The notes under the pieces: generated by a model
Told to the model about the DNA's origin: nothing
Database searches by the model: none
The model's input: the letters and a program-made list of their open reading frames with translations, nothing else
Shown: piece after piece, positions 11,836 through 24,451 of the stretch
How positions within the stretch are numbered: the first letter of the stretch is position 1
Layout: every line of letters begins with the position of its first letter
Translations under genes and position numbers: made by a program
Assembly: GCA_030737875.1 (NCBI GenBank)
Contig: CM060922.1
Coordinates: 762,053,603 to 762,117,602, forward strand
From: Allium sativum
Lineage: Eukaryota; Streptophyta; Magnoliopsida; Asparagales; Amaryllidaceae
Reading direction: 5' to 3'
DNA: 64,000 bases

Positions 11836-12645
11836 TGTTGATGTTCAAAAGTTGGCATAAACCCAAAGAGTTATTGGATAATGAAACTAAATGTGAAACG
11901 AGAAATTTAGGTGGAAAACACAAGAAAATTGTGATATGGCATTTATAGTGGTTCGGTTTGTGAAAATCTATGTCCACACTGAAGTTTTAACACTTTATTC
12001 ATGCATTTCTCTCAAGTTTACAAAGTAGGTTCAGTATTTTCTTGAAACTTACAAGAGCAACGGTGGAAAAAGTGCCAGAAAAGCTAAAGAAGATTCCAAA
12101 AAGTCTCTTAAGTGCCAAAAGATTCAAAAGTCCTTTAATCATGCTGGTTAGGGCTATTTATAGGTGTACATTGGAGGGAAGGCAGGTTGATGCGTGGAAA
12201 GGAGCCCAGGAGGTGGCCCAAAGCCCAAGAAACTCTTGGGTATGGTCAGTACCGATGGTACCAATCCCCAATGCCTCAGTTTTTTGGACTATGGGCTCCA
12301 CCATCTTCATTCCCTTGCTTTTCTCTTTTTCCTATTGAAATATAGTTTGAAGTTGCTTTGTGGATCAGGGAGTACAAAGTTTTGAAGTTTGATGTGAAAT
12401 GTTTAAGTTTTCACGATTCACATTGACCCTGGAGTCCCCGTAATGAAATACCGATCCTGGAAGCTTTTGTAAGTAATATCTCCGACACTTAGTGTTTTTC
12501 AATGATGCTGGGAGTTGCACCGGCCTTGATGTTTTGGGGATTCATACTGACCCGAAAGGCTCGATAATTCCTGCCGATCCCAAATGTCTTAGACTTAGTT
12601 ATTGATCTGTTTGGTGGTGTGGGGATTCATATCGATCCCGGGTAT
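11836..12645 (-). mobile_element. 3' LTR of a Tat/Retand-like Ty3 element (copy 2)
   Basis: In minus orientation this looks like the LTR at 41493-42560. The outer end is TGTTGATG on the plus strand (CA terminus on the minus), with the box CCGAACCACTATAAA (plus strand TTTATAGTGGTTCGG, 11942-11956) about 105 bp inside, and a minus-strand TATA box CTATAAATAG at 12154-12163. The inner edge is placed near 12645, where AGCCCCCAAACAC reads as a polypurine tract on the minus strand. That edge has lost a clear TG. Confidence 0.55.
12154..12163 (-). promoter_or_regulatory. LTR TATA box, minus strand
   Basis: CTATAAATAG on the minus strand inside the copy-2 LTR, in the same relative place as in the LTR at 41493-42560. 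Confidence 0.45.
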
Positions 12646-14905
12646 GAATTTATATTAGCCCCCAAACACTTATCCATTTAAGGGAAGTTTTGATGAGCTA
12701 GGACGACCAAACTTGCATGACTCAGTCGGGACTTGAATTTTGGGTGTTTGGACGATACTTCTGAGTCGTTTAGCCATGAGATGGTTGAGTCATGTCGGCC
12801 TGGATTCCTTCTGATATTCGAGCTAAAAGGTTGTTGTAACACTTACCTTCCAAATTATGTGTTGTGTTAACATGACGTGCTTTGAATTAAGACAAGTTAT
12901 TCAATATCCAGAGGGATCTCCAAAATTTGTTTAGTGTATGTTCGTGGCCTTTCTGTTGAGTGGTGCTTTCTAGAAAGTATGTCGCTTCTGTGCAGTTGTG
13001 ATGCCCTGTCAAAGCTCATTGGTATAAGTACGCGATTCCAAAATTATTGAGAACTCCAGTTATTTTAAACTCCGTTGCTCGGACTGAAACCTATCTGACT
13101 TTTAGGTGAGTATTTTAATCTCTTTCTATTCATGAAATTGAATATTAATCGCAGACTCAGGCTTACACTGGACCATAAACGAGTCATTTGGGCCATAAAG
13201 TCACATATGCACTTACACGTCTGCACGTGATTTTGTGCGACATGATCAGAATTTATAATGGAAAACATAATAGAGTTGACATGTTTTATGCGTACAACCA
13301 TGTAAGTCTGTTTTCAAGGCGGATTCGGATTCAAATTTGTTTATTGAACATGTACCCTTGAATTGTTAAGATTAGTAAGTACCCGATTGGTTAATGACTC
13401 AAGTTCGTCTTGATAGTTGGAGTCTGAGAACGTGTGTATGTGATCATAGCCATGATTTGAATTCAGAAGTTTCCACTGATCCAAAGTGCTTTCCCTTTCT
13501 TTCTCTTCTTTTTCCTCTGTTTTTTTAAATGAATGGGGGTCGGTGCCTATCTCCAAATACTTAGAATTTTCGCCCTGAGTTTCTAGAACATTTTCCTTCT
13601 TCCTCTCCCCTATACATACTTGGGTATGAAATTCTTTCCCATTTTTCTATTTCCTTCCCTCTCGTACCCCAATACCTTATGAAATTTTTAAAAACCCCAA
13701 GATTTCCTTTTCCCATACTATGTCGTTCGCAACCACGGGCGCCATCTTCGGCCACCCATGACAACTGAAAACTCATAACACCCGCCTTGATCTGTACTTC
13801 AATCCATGTGGGTTCAAACTAGATTTGATTCTTTCAGTGTTTTCCTTGACCTCGTATATTATGGAGATAAGCAGAGTGAAGCGGAGGTTGTGGAGTTGAG
13901 GCTGGTGGTTGAAGAGGTGGCAGAATGACTAGCCATGGCATAAAGGAGTAGGATAATAAGGTAAGAATTTGAAGGAGAAAGAAAATGGAAAAGAATGTAG
14001 AATATGAAATTAAAAGGAGGTGCATAGATCAGAATTTAGGAGGAAAAAGAGAGGAGTTAGGCATAAATTGCTTAAGTTGTGGGGATACGAAGTCTCACTT
14101 CATATTCCGAAGACTTGGCAATTTTGCCATGTTTTGAGGATACGAATGAAAACTTCATATCCTGGATACTTAGAAAATTTTTGCCGCATTTCGGGGATAC
14201 GAAGTGAGAACTTCATATCCAATATACTTCGGCAAATTCCATGGCGAGAATGAATTTCGAGGATATGAGAATTAGGAAGAGCGTGGGATCGATGAAAGGA
14301 GACAGGAGAAATTGGAGAGGAGTTTGGGAAAAGATAAGTATTTAGGGATACGAAATAAAACTTCTAATCCCAAGTATTTAGAATTCTTTAGAGTTTGTAG
14401 GTTTTGGGAGTAGAAGTTTTCAAGTGTTCGGGGATACGAAATAAAATTTTGTATCTCAAAAACTTTGAAAAAATTTCAGTTTTGAACTTGAGTTCGTGAA
14501 CCTGAAATTGTTTCACGATGTCGCTTGGTTGGATTGAGATTTTAATTGAATGTATCATCGACTGAAGCCATAATGCTTGAAAAACGAACCTATTAGAATT
14601 GACGATTCATATATGCACATAGGATTAGAGCATAAAACTGAACTATGCTCATATGACTAAACCGTTAACTCCATAATTCGATTATCAATGATGTAATAGC
14701 TACTCAACTAGAATTTCACGACCTTGATTAGAGGTAATGTTGGTTTTAGTTTGAAAAACTGAAATTCGTCGTCGCGACCTAAAGTATTTTACTATAATTG
14801 CATCAGTATGCACGACACTGCACGTTCCACATTAGTTCACGCTAACACGGGGGCATAGATTTTAGTGTCCTAGCTAATGCAACTATTTTAAAAATATAGC
14901 TTGCT
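12646..14905 (-). other. 3' UTR/spacer of Retand-like copy 2, with satellite-like repeats
   Basis: No gene. Reading minus, this lies between the antisense ORF and the 3' LTR. Its left part is diverged single-copy sequence, with a pyrimidine-rich block at 13585-13720. Its middle part (14081-14460) carries tandem palindromic repeats listed separately. The last 140 bp before the ATG at 14906 align by eye with the same place in copy 1 (44040-44189): both have TTCAC.C.AACA and ATATAGCT.GC.ATGG. Confidence 0.6.
14081..14460. repeat. Palindromic tandem repeat, GGGGATACGAA family
   Basis: Six degenerate units start at about 14081, 14136, 14193, 14259, 14344 and 14429 (spacing 55-86 bp). Each has GGGGATACGAA followed within 10-20 bp by its near complement TTC.TATCC, so each unit could fold into a short hairpin. 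Confidence 0.75.
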
Positions 14906-17900
14906 ATGGCATCGCGAAGCTCTCGACGGCTCCAAGGCTTATCGACCGAAGCCATAGAACCATCTTTTAGTTCCAACGAACCTAATGATTAGCGAACATG
15001 AGACCTCCAATGCCTCTACCTCACCCAAGTAAGTGAACTCACCCGACATGCATGATTAGGAGAAGCAATCTGAAGGATATAAAAAAATCAGACCAGCACA
15101 AAGATGGGTCGGCTGCCTTGGAAGTAGAAGAGGAAGTTGTAGGAGGCCCACAAGAGGTTGAGGATGAAGGCGGTGAGTAGGAAAATGTTCCGATGGCACC
15201 GGACATGACGAGAGATGTTGTCATTCTTGAGGTTCCTCTGGATTTGATTGCCTCGAGGATTTATATATTGGCATTAAGAGGCATTTGTAAGAGTTACGAC
15301 ATATCTCTAGATGAAGTCCGACCCCTAAAAGGGATGATAAGGTGGACATACCCTCAGAAGGATATACTGTGTAGAACAAACAAATGTGTTCCATTCGGTG
15401 CATTCCCCGTCTTGCTCGTTCATCCGAGATATGATATCTTCTTTCTCCTAGCATCGATGAACTTCATCCGAATGGGTATGCCTTGCTGCTCGGAACCTAC
15501 ATTTTGTACATAGAGAATTTAGGTGCGGAACCAACTAGGGAGGACATTAGATATCTCTACTCCCTCGAGAGAAGAAGAACCTTGTCCTTACTCCTTTTTT
15601 AGAGGCACAGGCTAATAGTCACGTCATCCTCGGGCTGTGGAACAAACTCGATGACCATAAACACGACCGGTCTTATGTTCGATGCCCTCTCAAATTTGCG
15701 AGGAGATGGATCGACGATCATTAGTGTTCTAATATTCATGTTGCATTTCAAGTTAATCAAGTCGTAATCTCTAAATTAAATTTAACGTGGCATGTATCCC
15801 CTGCTTTCTGGGGAATAATGTTTATCTTCAAAGAGTCTTGTCACCGAGTGATGTTGGGAATGCATATCGTAATGCCCATACTTTGTTATCAGACCATCTT
15901 CTCTAACTAGTTGGCTTACATCCCGAAATGAGGTAAACGGGTCATAAGGATGGTGATAAAGAAGCGGAAGAATAGGGAAAGCTGAGGGAGTAGAAGTACC
16001 TCCGTGTCCGCTAGTGGATGAGTCCCATGTCATGCTTCCCGATATTCCCACAGAAAAAGAGGAGGTGGTCGAAGCTCAAAAGGACATTAGTGTCAATGAC
16101 GACGGTGATGAGGAGGTGTTTACCAAAGGATAAAGTTTGCAACCAACTCTAGTTCCTCTCCAACAGAGGAGATGAGGTTGGGAAAGGCATCCAAACCAAT
16201 TTCTCCAATTGCAATCTCTAAGACTACTGCATCAATGGAAGTGGAGGATCAATCGAAAAATTTAGACAGAATCCCTATTGAAATACCTTTGTTTACGAAT
16301 GTTAAAAGCCTATTGCTAAACTTTAGGGAGGTTACCACTTTAAGCAAGCCGACAACTGGTTTACAGGGGAACACTAGGACACATACAATCATAAGCATTG
16401 CATGACATGACACTTAACTTGATAATATGTGAGATGTTCATTTTTGACTCAAAGATTTGCTTTGTGCATGCATAATGATCCGAGAAGGTGATAGAGACAA
16501 GTACCGGGCATCTGGAAGCTCCCAATGGCCAAAGCCATAGGTTATGGGTACTTTTCTCAAGAGCTCGCAGTTGAGAGAGAAGAGGTAGAAGCGACCTCTT
16601 GATCACGACAACAGCTATCACCATCGTATTAATGTTGGCACGCGAAATCTCCTCCATCAAGCATAAGACCAGCAGATTGGGAAGAGGACCAAGTCAATCA
16701 GTACGAGGCAGTTTGAGGCTCCTCCTTATGTTGTCACGACAAGATATATGCCCCCTGCACCGGTGATGAGAGACGCAGGAAGGAAGCGAATCAGCATAGG
16801 AATAGGAGAATGTGGCACGAGAGGGAGACATCATAGCCTAGTTGTAGAGAGGCCTCCTGAAACCAAATAGATGACCCCGGAGCATAGGAAAGCTTATTTT
16901 ACAAGTCACTTTCAAGGTTATTATTTCGGGGAGCTCTTATGGATGCCCAAGCTACATGTAACCTAATGGACATCGACAAGGACACATGGAATAGGGCCTG
17001 GGATATCTATGACCAATATTGGGTTGCGATGTTGTATGGTAAGAAGCTTTTAGAGCAGATCTACAAGAAAAGCAACATCATTGATGACCTGAGGCTCAAG
17101 GCTAATGCTGACTAAGACAGTATCACGACCCAAGATGCTGAGATCAAGGGGCTAAAAAAAGAGTTAGAAGCTATCGACAAACGGATGGAGGAAGCTTCTG
17201 CAGCGATCAATCAAGCCCGAGAGTAGCATAAGAATGTGATGACCTCTTTTTCATCCTGAGTGGACGCAATCAAGAAGGAAAACAAGGCGATTTCTAAAGA
17301 GAACATCCGACTACAAAAAGATAACAAGGAGGTCGAGCGGCTGAGGGAGGAGAACAATACACTGACTGAGGAAAACTAAGTGCTGAAGAAAGAGAACGAG
17401 GAGACAGTGCGCCTTAGGAAAGAGTGCGAAGAACTCAGGAAGAAATTAGAGTTCAGTAATGTTGAGCTCGAGCAGGCAAGGAAAGAAAAGGAGGCAGTAT
17501 AAGCATCTAAAAGGGATGTACTGGAGCAGGCTAGTAAAGTCGGAAAAGAGTCAAAGGCCTAGATAGAGGAGCTCAGAGCCAAGATCCAAGGCATAAGAAG
17601 CTCGAGCGGAGGTTGAGAAAGAAATGGAGCTAGAAATTTTGGGATTTTATGTCAAAGCCATTTGATTCCACGGAATCTCATGGGTCAATGACTATACTTG
17701 GATGCTCGCTTTGACTTGAGAGAAGCTACTGAAGGACGAGGATGTTATTAGGGACGAGGATTTCATGGATGAGGAGGCAGTGATTACTCAATATCTGACC
17801 GAAGATGAGCATTGGATATTGGCAGAGGGAAAGAACATGTTTAAGGACGACACTAAAGTGGAGGAAAGAGCTTCTGCACTAAAAGGGAAGGCGATCATGA

Positions 17901-19019
17901 CTAAGAGCATCATTGTTGCTCATGAGATTGAAGGAGCCACTTCCTAACATAAATTTATTCTACCTTCTTCTATTGATGGCCCATCCGAACCAGCCCTAAA
18001 GGCTTGGAGTGAAACCTTGAGCATCCAGGGATAGGTGCTAGATGCTTCCTTCCTCTAATAACTGAAGGCACTATGTCGATGGTAGTCATGGAGCAAATGT
18101 TGAGAGGTATATCCACTTTACCTCCTGTATTTGAAACGATAATGATAAATAGTTGAAGTAGACTAACACGTCTTTCTCTACAACATGTAGGTACTCTTGG
18201 AATGAGGATCCCGATCGGCTTTAGGATCATAATGATTGTCGAGCCCATGTTTGATGTTGAGGCGTATAAGAGACGGGCGGTAAATTCATCCATCTTGACA
18301 TCTACACGTGCTTGGAAATGGAAGAGATTGATCAAAGCCTCTTGTTTAAGGGGATGGAAGAATTATCCAACATTGTTGTGCAAGAAGGGAAGAAGAATGA
18401 ACATGAGGCAAGGATAATCGGTCAGGCGATGGAGATAGGGGGTCGTCTATGCATGATCTGGTCCAATAACAACAAGCCCTCGTGTTGGTCATACAGGAGG
18501 AGGTTGATGCGAAAACGTGGGCTGATGAAGAGGCACTGTTCGAAGAACAAGAAGAGACCAAGGAAAATGCTAAATAGGAGGCCTAATGTCTAGGAGAATT
18601 CCCGCAAAAAGGACGAAGAGGAGGCTCAGAAAAAGACAGAGGAGGAAGCTGAGAAAAGGACTGAGGATGAGGCAAAAAGAAAGATGAAAAGGAGGCTCAG
18701 AGGAAGGTTGAGGTAGAGGCCAAGAAAGAAGCCAAGAAAATCCAAACCTTTAGAGCCTTAGTTGAAGCTACTCCTCCTCCATTAAAGACAATCCTCCCCT
18801 TACGCGAAGTGACTGAGATCTCTGATGAAGAAGTGAGGGAGCTCAAGTTGGACCCAGCTAAGTGCCTTGAGCTGAGGGTTTGTCCCAAGTTAATTCCGCC
18901 TAAGGAGCAAAAGAGATCAAGCAAAAGCGGAGGTAAGAGGAAGAGAAAGAAGGAAGAAGACGAGCCTAGCCTCCATCGGAGAAGAGGAAGAAGAAGGGTG
19001 GCTCCTCCAAGAGATAGTT
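14906..19019 (+). pseudogene. Antisense ORF of Retand-like copy 2 (gypsy-type transposon protein), decayed
   Basis: Equivalent to the ORF at 44190-48248 and on the strand opposite to pol. The ATG at 14906 (MASRSSRR) aligns with METRSKTQ of the other copy. The N-terminal domain (about 15240-15600) reads LRGICKSYDISLDEVRPLK, then YPQKDILCRTNKCVPFGAFP. After a frame change come ELHPNGYALLLGTYILYIEN and REDIRYLYSLERR, typical of the plant 'putative gypsy type transposon' family. A Glu/Lys-rich coiled coil follows (about 17100-17620), then GFYVKAI and ISWVNDYTWML, and a charged tail with TEISDEEVREL. Many stops and frame changes. The function of this family is unknown. Confidence 0.7.
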
Positions 19020-20005
19020 ATAGAAATGGTTTTGCTTTTGCAGGCCAGCAGTTATGCGAGTATGGTCCTCGCTTATGGGGGCACGATATGAAAAAACTAT
19101 CAGACTTGTCAATAAAAGCTAGTTTTAGTTTCATTTCATGTGTTTTTTTTATGTGTTCAAGTATTCTTTGTACTTTCTAGTAGTTATTCTTTTGTAAATT
19201 GACTTGTCATTATACTTGAGTTTAAGTTGTTGAGACTTCTTTCTTGAGAAACTCAAGTCTTGTAAAGTTCAAATGCATTGACTATATTCTCGAGACTTCC
19301 TTTCGGTCGTTAACCTCTAGTCGTATGGAGTTCTAAGTGTGCGAACTTTGCTCTCAAGACTTCCTTTTGGTCGTTAATCTTGAGTCATGCGGAGTTCAGG
19401 TTTGGTAACTCCACTATCGGGACATCCTTGCGATTTGGTGATCCCAAGACATGAGGAGTTAAAGGGTGGACATCATTGTTTCGTCCTTTGTACTCTCCCG
19501 TTGTTTCATTTAGATTATATTCGAGGGCATCATTGGTTCATCAGTTTATACTCAAATCCAAATCCCAAGGATTGGAGTTGGCCAAGTGAGCAGTCGACAT
19601 CACACTTACTAAGTCGGTGGGTTGCCCCCACGTCTGGAGACTAAGGGATTGAGTTGGACACTTAAGTTAACAAGTATCACTAGTTGTTTATACTTGGTTT
19701 CGTTATTAATTTAAGACTGGAGTTGTCTTATGGAGGGTCATACCATGCCTATAAGGTTCGATCCTACCAGAGAACTGAGGTTGCGGATCAACTCCAAGCT
19801 TTGAGATGTCAATCCGGTATAGTGTGCTCGTATGTGCAAGTCGATTGTTCTCCCAACTTGACATACTATGCATAGAGTAAATGCACCAAGTACATAAAGA
19901 TCAGAAAACCTTAACTGATGATACTATCGTCCATAATGGCCTATTTACAATGCCTTGAATTGAAAACAAAACATTTTTGGAAAACAGTAAATTATGTACA
20001 ATATG
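19020..20005. other. Spacer between antisense ORF and pol, copy 2
   Basis: No gene recognised. By eye it matches the same interval of copy 1 (48249-49330): both carry a GTCGA(T/C).TCACACTNACT block and, near the pol end, TTTACAATGCCTTGAA. It includes repeated AGACTTCCTTT.GGTCGTTAA blocks (19287, 19360). Confidence 0.5.
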
Positions 20006-20556
20006 CTAGGTGAAGCAGTGGCGAAAATGCTCGTTGTTCCATTCTCTTGGCAGCTCGGCACCATCAACAGTCATTAGCATGAAAGTTCCATCTCCAAGCC
20101 TCTGTTGAAGGACTACAGACCATCCAACGAAAACCGAAACTAATTCGTGTGGAAAACATCTATTCAAGGACGAGGTTTCCAATGTCAAAGTGTTTTGGAT
20201 GGACTTTGGTATTGAAATTTCAGCGACCCGTTGCAGGTATATGGTTACTCTGAGTTCGAGTTTATCCGTTTTCTCACCAAATAAGTCGAGAGATTCCAAA
20301 AGGAGATCTCTATTGGATCTCGGATCATAATAAGTAACTCGATGAGATTGCAATTCAAGCTTGATACGAATTACAACTTTAGAACCATATGAGGGAGTAA
20401 ATGGAGTGTGGTCGGTAACTGATTTATGGGTAGTCCGATATACCTAGAGGGCTAAGGGAAGTTCATCTACCCACTTGCTTATAGCCTTTTCCAAATGCTT
20501 GTTGATTATGGATTTGATGACTTTGTTAACAGCTTTGACTTGTCCATTGACTTAAG
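20006..20556 (-). pseudogene. Ty3 Tat/Retand-like pol, C-terminal end, decayed and truncated
   Basis: The minus frame 20353-20006 contains LLLESLDLFGEKTDKLELRV and ends DGAELPREWNNEHFRHCFT. That matches the post-integrase end of Tat-lineage pol (DLL.EKR...RPWN..HL). Upstream on the minus strand (to 20556) the nucleotide sequence matches the integrase end of copy 1 near 49790-49860 (GATTATGGATTTGAT.ACTTTGTTAA). Similarity stops sharply at 20556, where an LTR start follows, so integrase, RT, protease and gag of this copy are missing. Confidence 0.7.
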
Positions 20557-23500
20557 CGTAACGACCCATACTTTAAAAATTAGGTATTTAAATATTGATT
20601 GTTAACTATTCGATTGACGGTTCCAAAATAAGATTTTTTTATAAATGATTGAATAATGACTTGAGACTAGTTCCACTGAGTTCGTATGTTTCTTTACATG
20701 AATAAAAAGTATAAGGATCACTATATTTTGAGATCGGAAGATTTTAGGGTCAAAATCATCTCGAAGTACACGTAAAAATATAATTTCAAGCAACTGTCTT
20801 GAATTTCAATGAAAGTTGTACCATTGGAATTGTATCATCGAAGTGATGCATGCTGCCAAGTTTCATAGAGTTTGGATAGGACATTTGTTCGTGGCGAGCT
20901 AAACGCGCACTGATTTCACAAGGAGAATTTGAAATTGAAAACAATGAAAATCTATTCACATCTTAACCGAATCTGGTATCGTTTCTCCCTTATTATAATT
21001 ACTGTTCCTTTGCCTGAAACGAACACCATGGCCGCCTCCATTTATTTGTCATCAAAAATCAAAATCTAATAATCCACTTAACTAAAATTCATAAGAAAAT
21101 ATTCGTTGAACTCGTGCTTCAATCCGCTTTGTGTTTATGTCAATTTTATAGGACCTGGTTTTGATTTCCGAGATTGACATTTTAGGCTGATCAACTAAAG
21201 TTGGGTATAAAGTTCAAATAGAGGAGAGATAGGGAAAATGGATAGCACCATCAATGTCTCATCAAAATCCACATCTACCCACGAAGTTTCGTCAAACTCA
21301 ATTCGTCCTTGTGACTAGCGATATTTGGGGTGCTCGACATATCCTATAACCTACTCGGGAGAACGAATTTTGATAGAAGTGCTCGAGCGATGGAATTTTG
21401 GTGTGGGTCGATCGAATTCGCAAAGAGAAACTCGTCGATGATTCAAGTTTCATCAACTGAATCTTTGTATCACAATAAGAAGTAAACGACCACGTCCTTT
21501 CCACTGCGCAAGCATTTGGGGAAGAAATAGATTCAGAGATAATGAGGTAATTAACTTGGCTTAATCATAAGTTTAATTACTGAATAGAATTAGATAATTG
21601 TCAATCCTATAAATGCAATATCTTCCATGCACGAGACCGGATTAGGATGCAGTTTCTTGTGATGGACTCATATTGAAGATCTCTACATTCTAGAGCTGGC
21701 TTGGGCTGATTTGGCTAAAGTGAGTGTTATTATCTCTCACTAAACTATGTTTGTTTATATAGTATAAATTTGACCTTTTGAACTGAATTTTGATTATAAA
21801 AGAGAATATTTATTAATAATGAACCTAGAAATGATTAATAAAAGGTTTAATGAGTGATCTAGAAAGTTTTAATCATTAATCAAATTTTACCTAGTTGCGA
21901 GCTATTGTGCGCGCTATTTATCAGTTTACACTGTTTTGACTACATTGATACATTTAAAGAATTTCGATACGTATTTCACTTTGATTACTATAGATAGGTT
22001 CTATTAAATTTATTATTGTCATTTTGATGTTTGTATGCTAGTTTAGGAATTTATATGATTATTAGTTGCATTTAACTTGTTGGCTTAGTTTAATTTAAAG
22101 CTCCATTTGTATGCAATCTAGAATTAAATATTTCGTTCGTTAGAGTTTAAGGTGATTATCGATCAAATGCACATGCCGGTGTATCTTGATTGTACGCACA
22201 AGGATGGTAGACTCAAACAGACTAGATAAAATGTCAAAAGGGCTTCAGAGCGCATGGATGGATTCGATTACGTAGCAGCATTGGAGCTTGGCGGCAGATT
22301 TAAAATGGAACGATACTGGAGTTATAGTTTGAGAAGAGGATGTGATGCTTCTATGTGATGACTTGTCACTACATGATTATAATTACAGGATGGGAAGCAA
22401 GGCGGCTACAATAGTTAGTTTTTCTCTAAGACGTAGCCAGACGACATATTAAAGTGTTTGTCATTTGAGGATGGGATGACATGTAGTTGATATGAGTTGA
22501 AGGGCAATTAATGTTGTTCCACGACATTGCTGTTCACAAGGATAGGCCACTTGTTGAATGATTTCAGATGGGAGACTTATGAATAGCCAATAGGATGGAT
22601 TCTACTATGGAGAACGTGTGAAAAGGATATGTTGGTATTCATGACTTTGGTACATCTTCGAGAGCGTGGCATAAGGATAGATCAGAGGAAATGCAGTGTG
22701 AACTGATCGGCCTGGACCCTAGAGCCAATCGATGTTTTGGACTAAGCAGGGTTATCTAATATATTTCCTTGGTGTAGGGCGTAATGATAGTCTGGTAGAG
22801 TCAATCGATGTTTTAGACATGTTAGTGCCTCAAGGAATTTGGGGATCGAAGTGCTGGATTTCATATGCTTTACGTGCTAAGTGAGTGAATGTGAGGATGA
22901 TTGATGGATGTTATGGTTGTTTACTCATTTGTCATCATATAGTACTCAGACCTTTATTAGAAACATTTATATGTTGTTTATCACAATGTGACATATATCG
23001 ATTGTTGTGTGCTAGCTCTGTGGATGCAGGGTCAGGACATATTCTCCATACCCTCCGTGCTATATATACTACTTTGATTTTTATGCTACTTTGAGATTTG
23101 TTTATCGCTCATACCAAACTTTTGTCTGACCCAAAGTTTTATTTCCCTCTTATTACCTTAGGTGCTGATCGAATGCTAATGAGTATACCAGGTGGCAGGT
23201 ATGTAATTATTTGGACTTGTACAGGTGGATTCCTAGGGGATGACATTTTTCTATTTATACTTGTATTAGTACTACTTATTCGGATATGGAGCCTTGACAG
23301 TGTTATGTGTTCTTGTTAAAGACAGATTATTAGTTTGAGTTTATTTATCATTTGTATAAACTCTACTACTTTTATGTATAACCGTATAAGTCTATATACT
23401 CTGATTATGTGGTTTTTATAGTTATTATTGTCTCACATGTTTTATATCTGTGTTTATTATTAATATGTGTTATCCGACGCGCTATGAGATATACGACATG

Positions 23501-23676
23501 TTTTGTGATTGAGTTTTATATTATTTTCTTTCTCTTTCCTTCTATTTCCTTCTTTTCTTTCCCTTTACTCTTCCTTTCCACTATTTATTTCTCTTGACAA
23601 TCGCTTTATATCAACCAGGTGCTTGCCAGTGCAAATTTTTAGTCATGAGCACCGATGGTGCATAGAGATCATCACA
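20557..23676 (+). mobile_element. Long LTR (3.1 kb), 5' LTR of a Ty3-type element
   Basis: Begins CGTAACGACCC (a TGTAACGACCC start with one change) exactly where the pol of the previous element is cut. It ends CACA at 23676, two bases before TGGTATCAAAGC, a one-base variant of the tRNA-iMet primer-binding site. Both edges therefore look natural for a 5' LTR of 3.12 kb. The 3' part has T-rich sequence with a CT-rich run (23528-23590). Short open frames at 22885-23597 look like chance. Confidence 0.6.
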
Positions 23677-23678
23677 TT

Positions 23679-23690
23679 TGGTATCAAAGC
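23679..23690 (+). other. Primer-binding site (tRNA-iMet-like)
   Basis: TGGTATCAAAGC, one base different from the usual plant TGGTATCAGAGC. It lies two bases after the LTR end, where reverse transcription would be primed. Confidence 0.6.
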
Positions 23691-24451
23691 TTAGGTTGCG
23701 TTGTTTAACCTAAGTAGTATTGAATCTGAGAGTTAATATATACGAGAGGGTACATATTTGTACATATTTTGGTTTTCAAATCTGATATTAGTAATGTATA
23801 TGTAGTATAGGTTGTTTTGTACATGATTGCCATTGTAACAGTTTTCCCTATTAGCAATTGATCGTCTTTACCACTTGTTTGAGATAATCTAGAAAACGAG
23901 AAATACTTTTAATTACTCCGCCTCTAGACTTGAAGTTTGGACGGAATTGAGAACTATCAGCCTTGGTTTATAGTTTATGTTTCCAGAAATGTGCGAATCA
24001 TTTCTTGGAATGCCTTAATGTCTCTAATTGGTTATGGCCCTCAGGCGCAGCAAGCCGATTATTTGGGTACTTACATGTCCATATGGCATATCATTCCTTG
24101 GAACAGAATCGACTGTTATGGCACAAGAATTGTTTGGGATCTTGCAAGGGTTTTGTTCGACGACTTGGGGTTGGATATCAAATAAAGTAAAATTTTACTT
24201 CACATAACTCCAAGATTTAGCCTGAATTAGTCAAGAGTGTTTATCATTTCGAGTTCTCAAAATCGATTCGCTTGAGATTAATTCATGTTCACGTCGAAGA
24301 AGTTTTGTATTGACTTCTTAGGAGATGATGAGAAGTTCGCTGATTTAGGTGATATGTCTATACCGAAGAGTGTGACCGGATTCGATGTGTTGTCAAAGTA
24401 CGGTTGTACTCTCTTTTTTTACTCTGAAGTTTGCAGTTTGTTACTGGGTTG
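23691..24451 (+). other. Short internal region of a truncated or non-autonomous LTR element
   Basis: Follows the primer-binding site. A frame at 23937-24185 (starts MDGIENYQPWFIVYVSRN) and another at 24285-24494 are open, but neither shows gag, protease or pol motifs. The stretch ends at the next LTR start (24452). Confidence 0.35.

Noticed and set aside
23937..24185. A gag gene of the LTR element at 20557
   Set aside because: Position after the primer-binding site fits, but no conserved gag block or zinc knuckle is visible.
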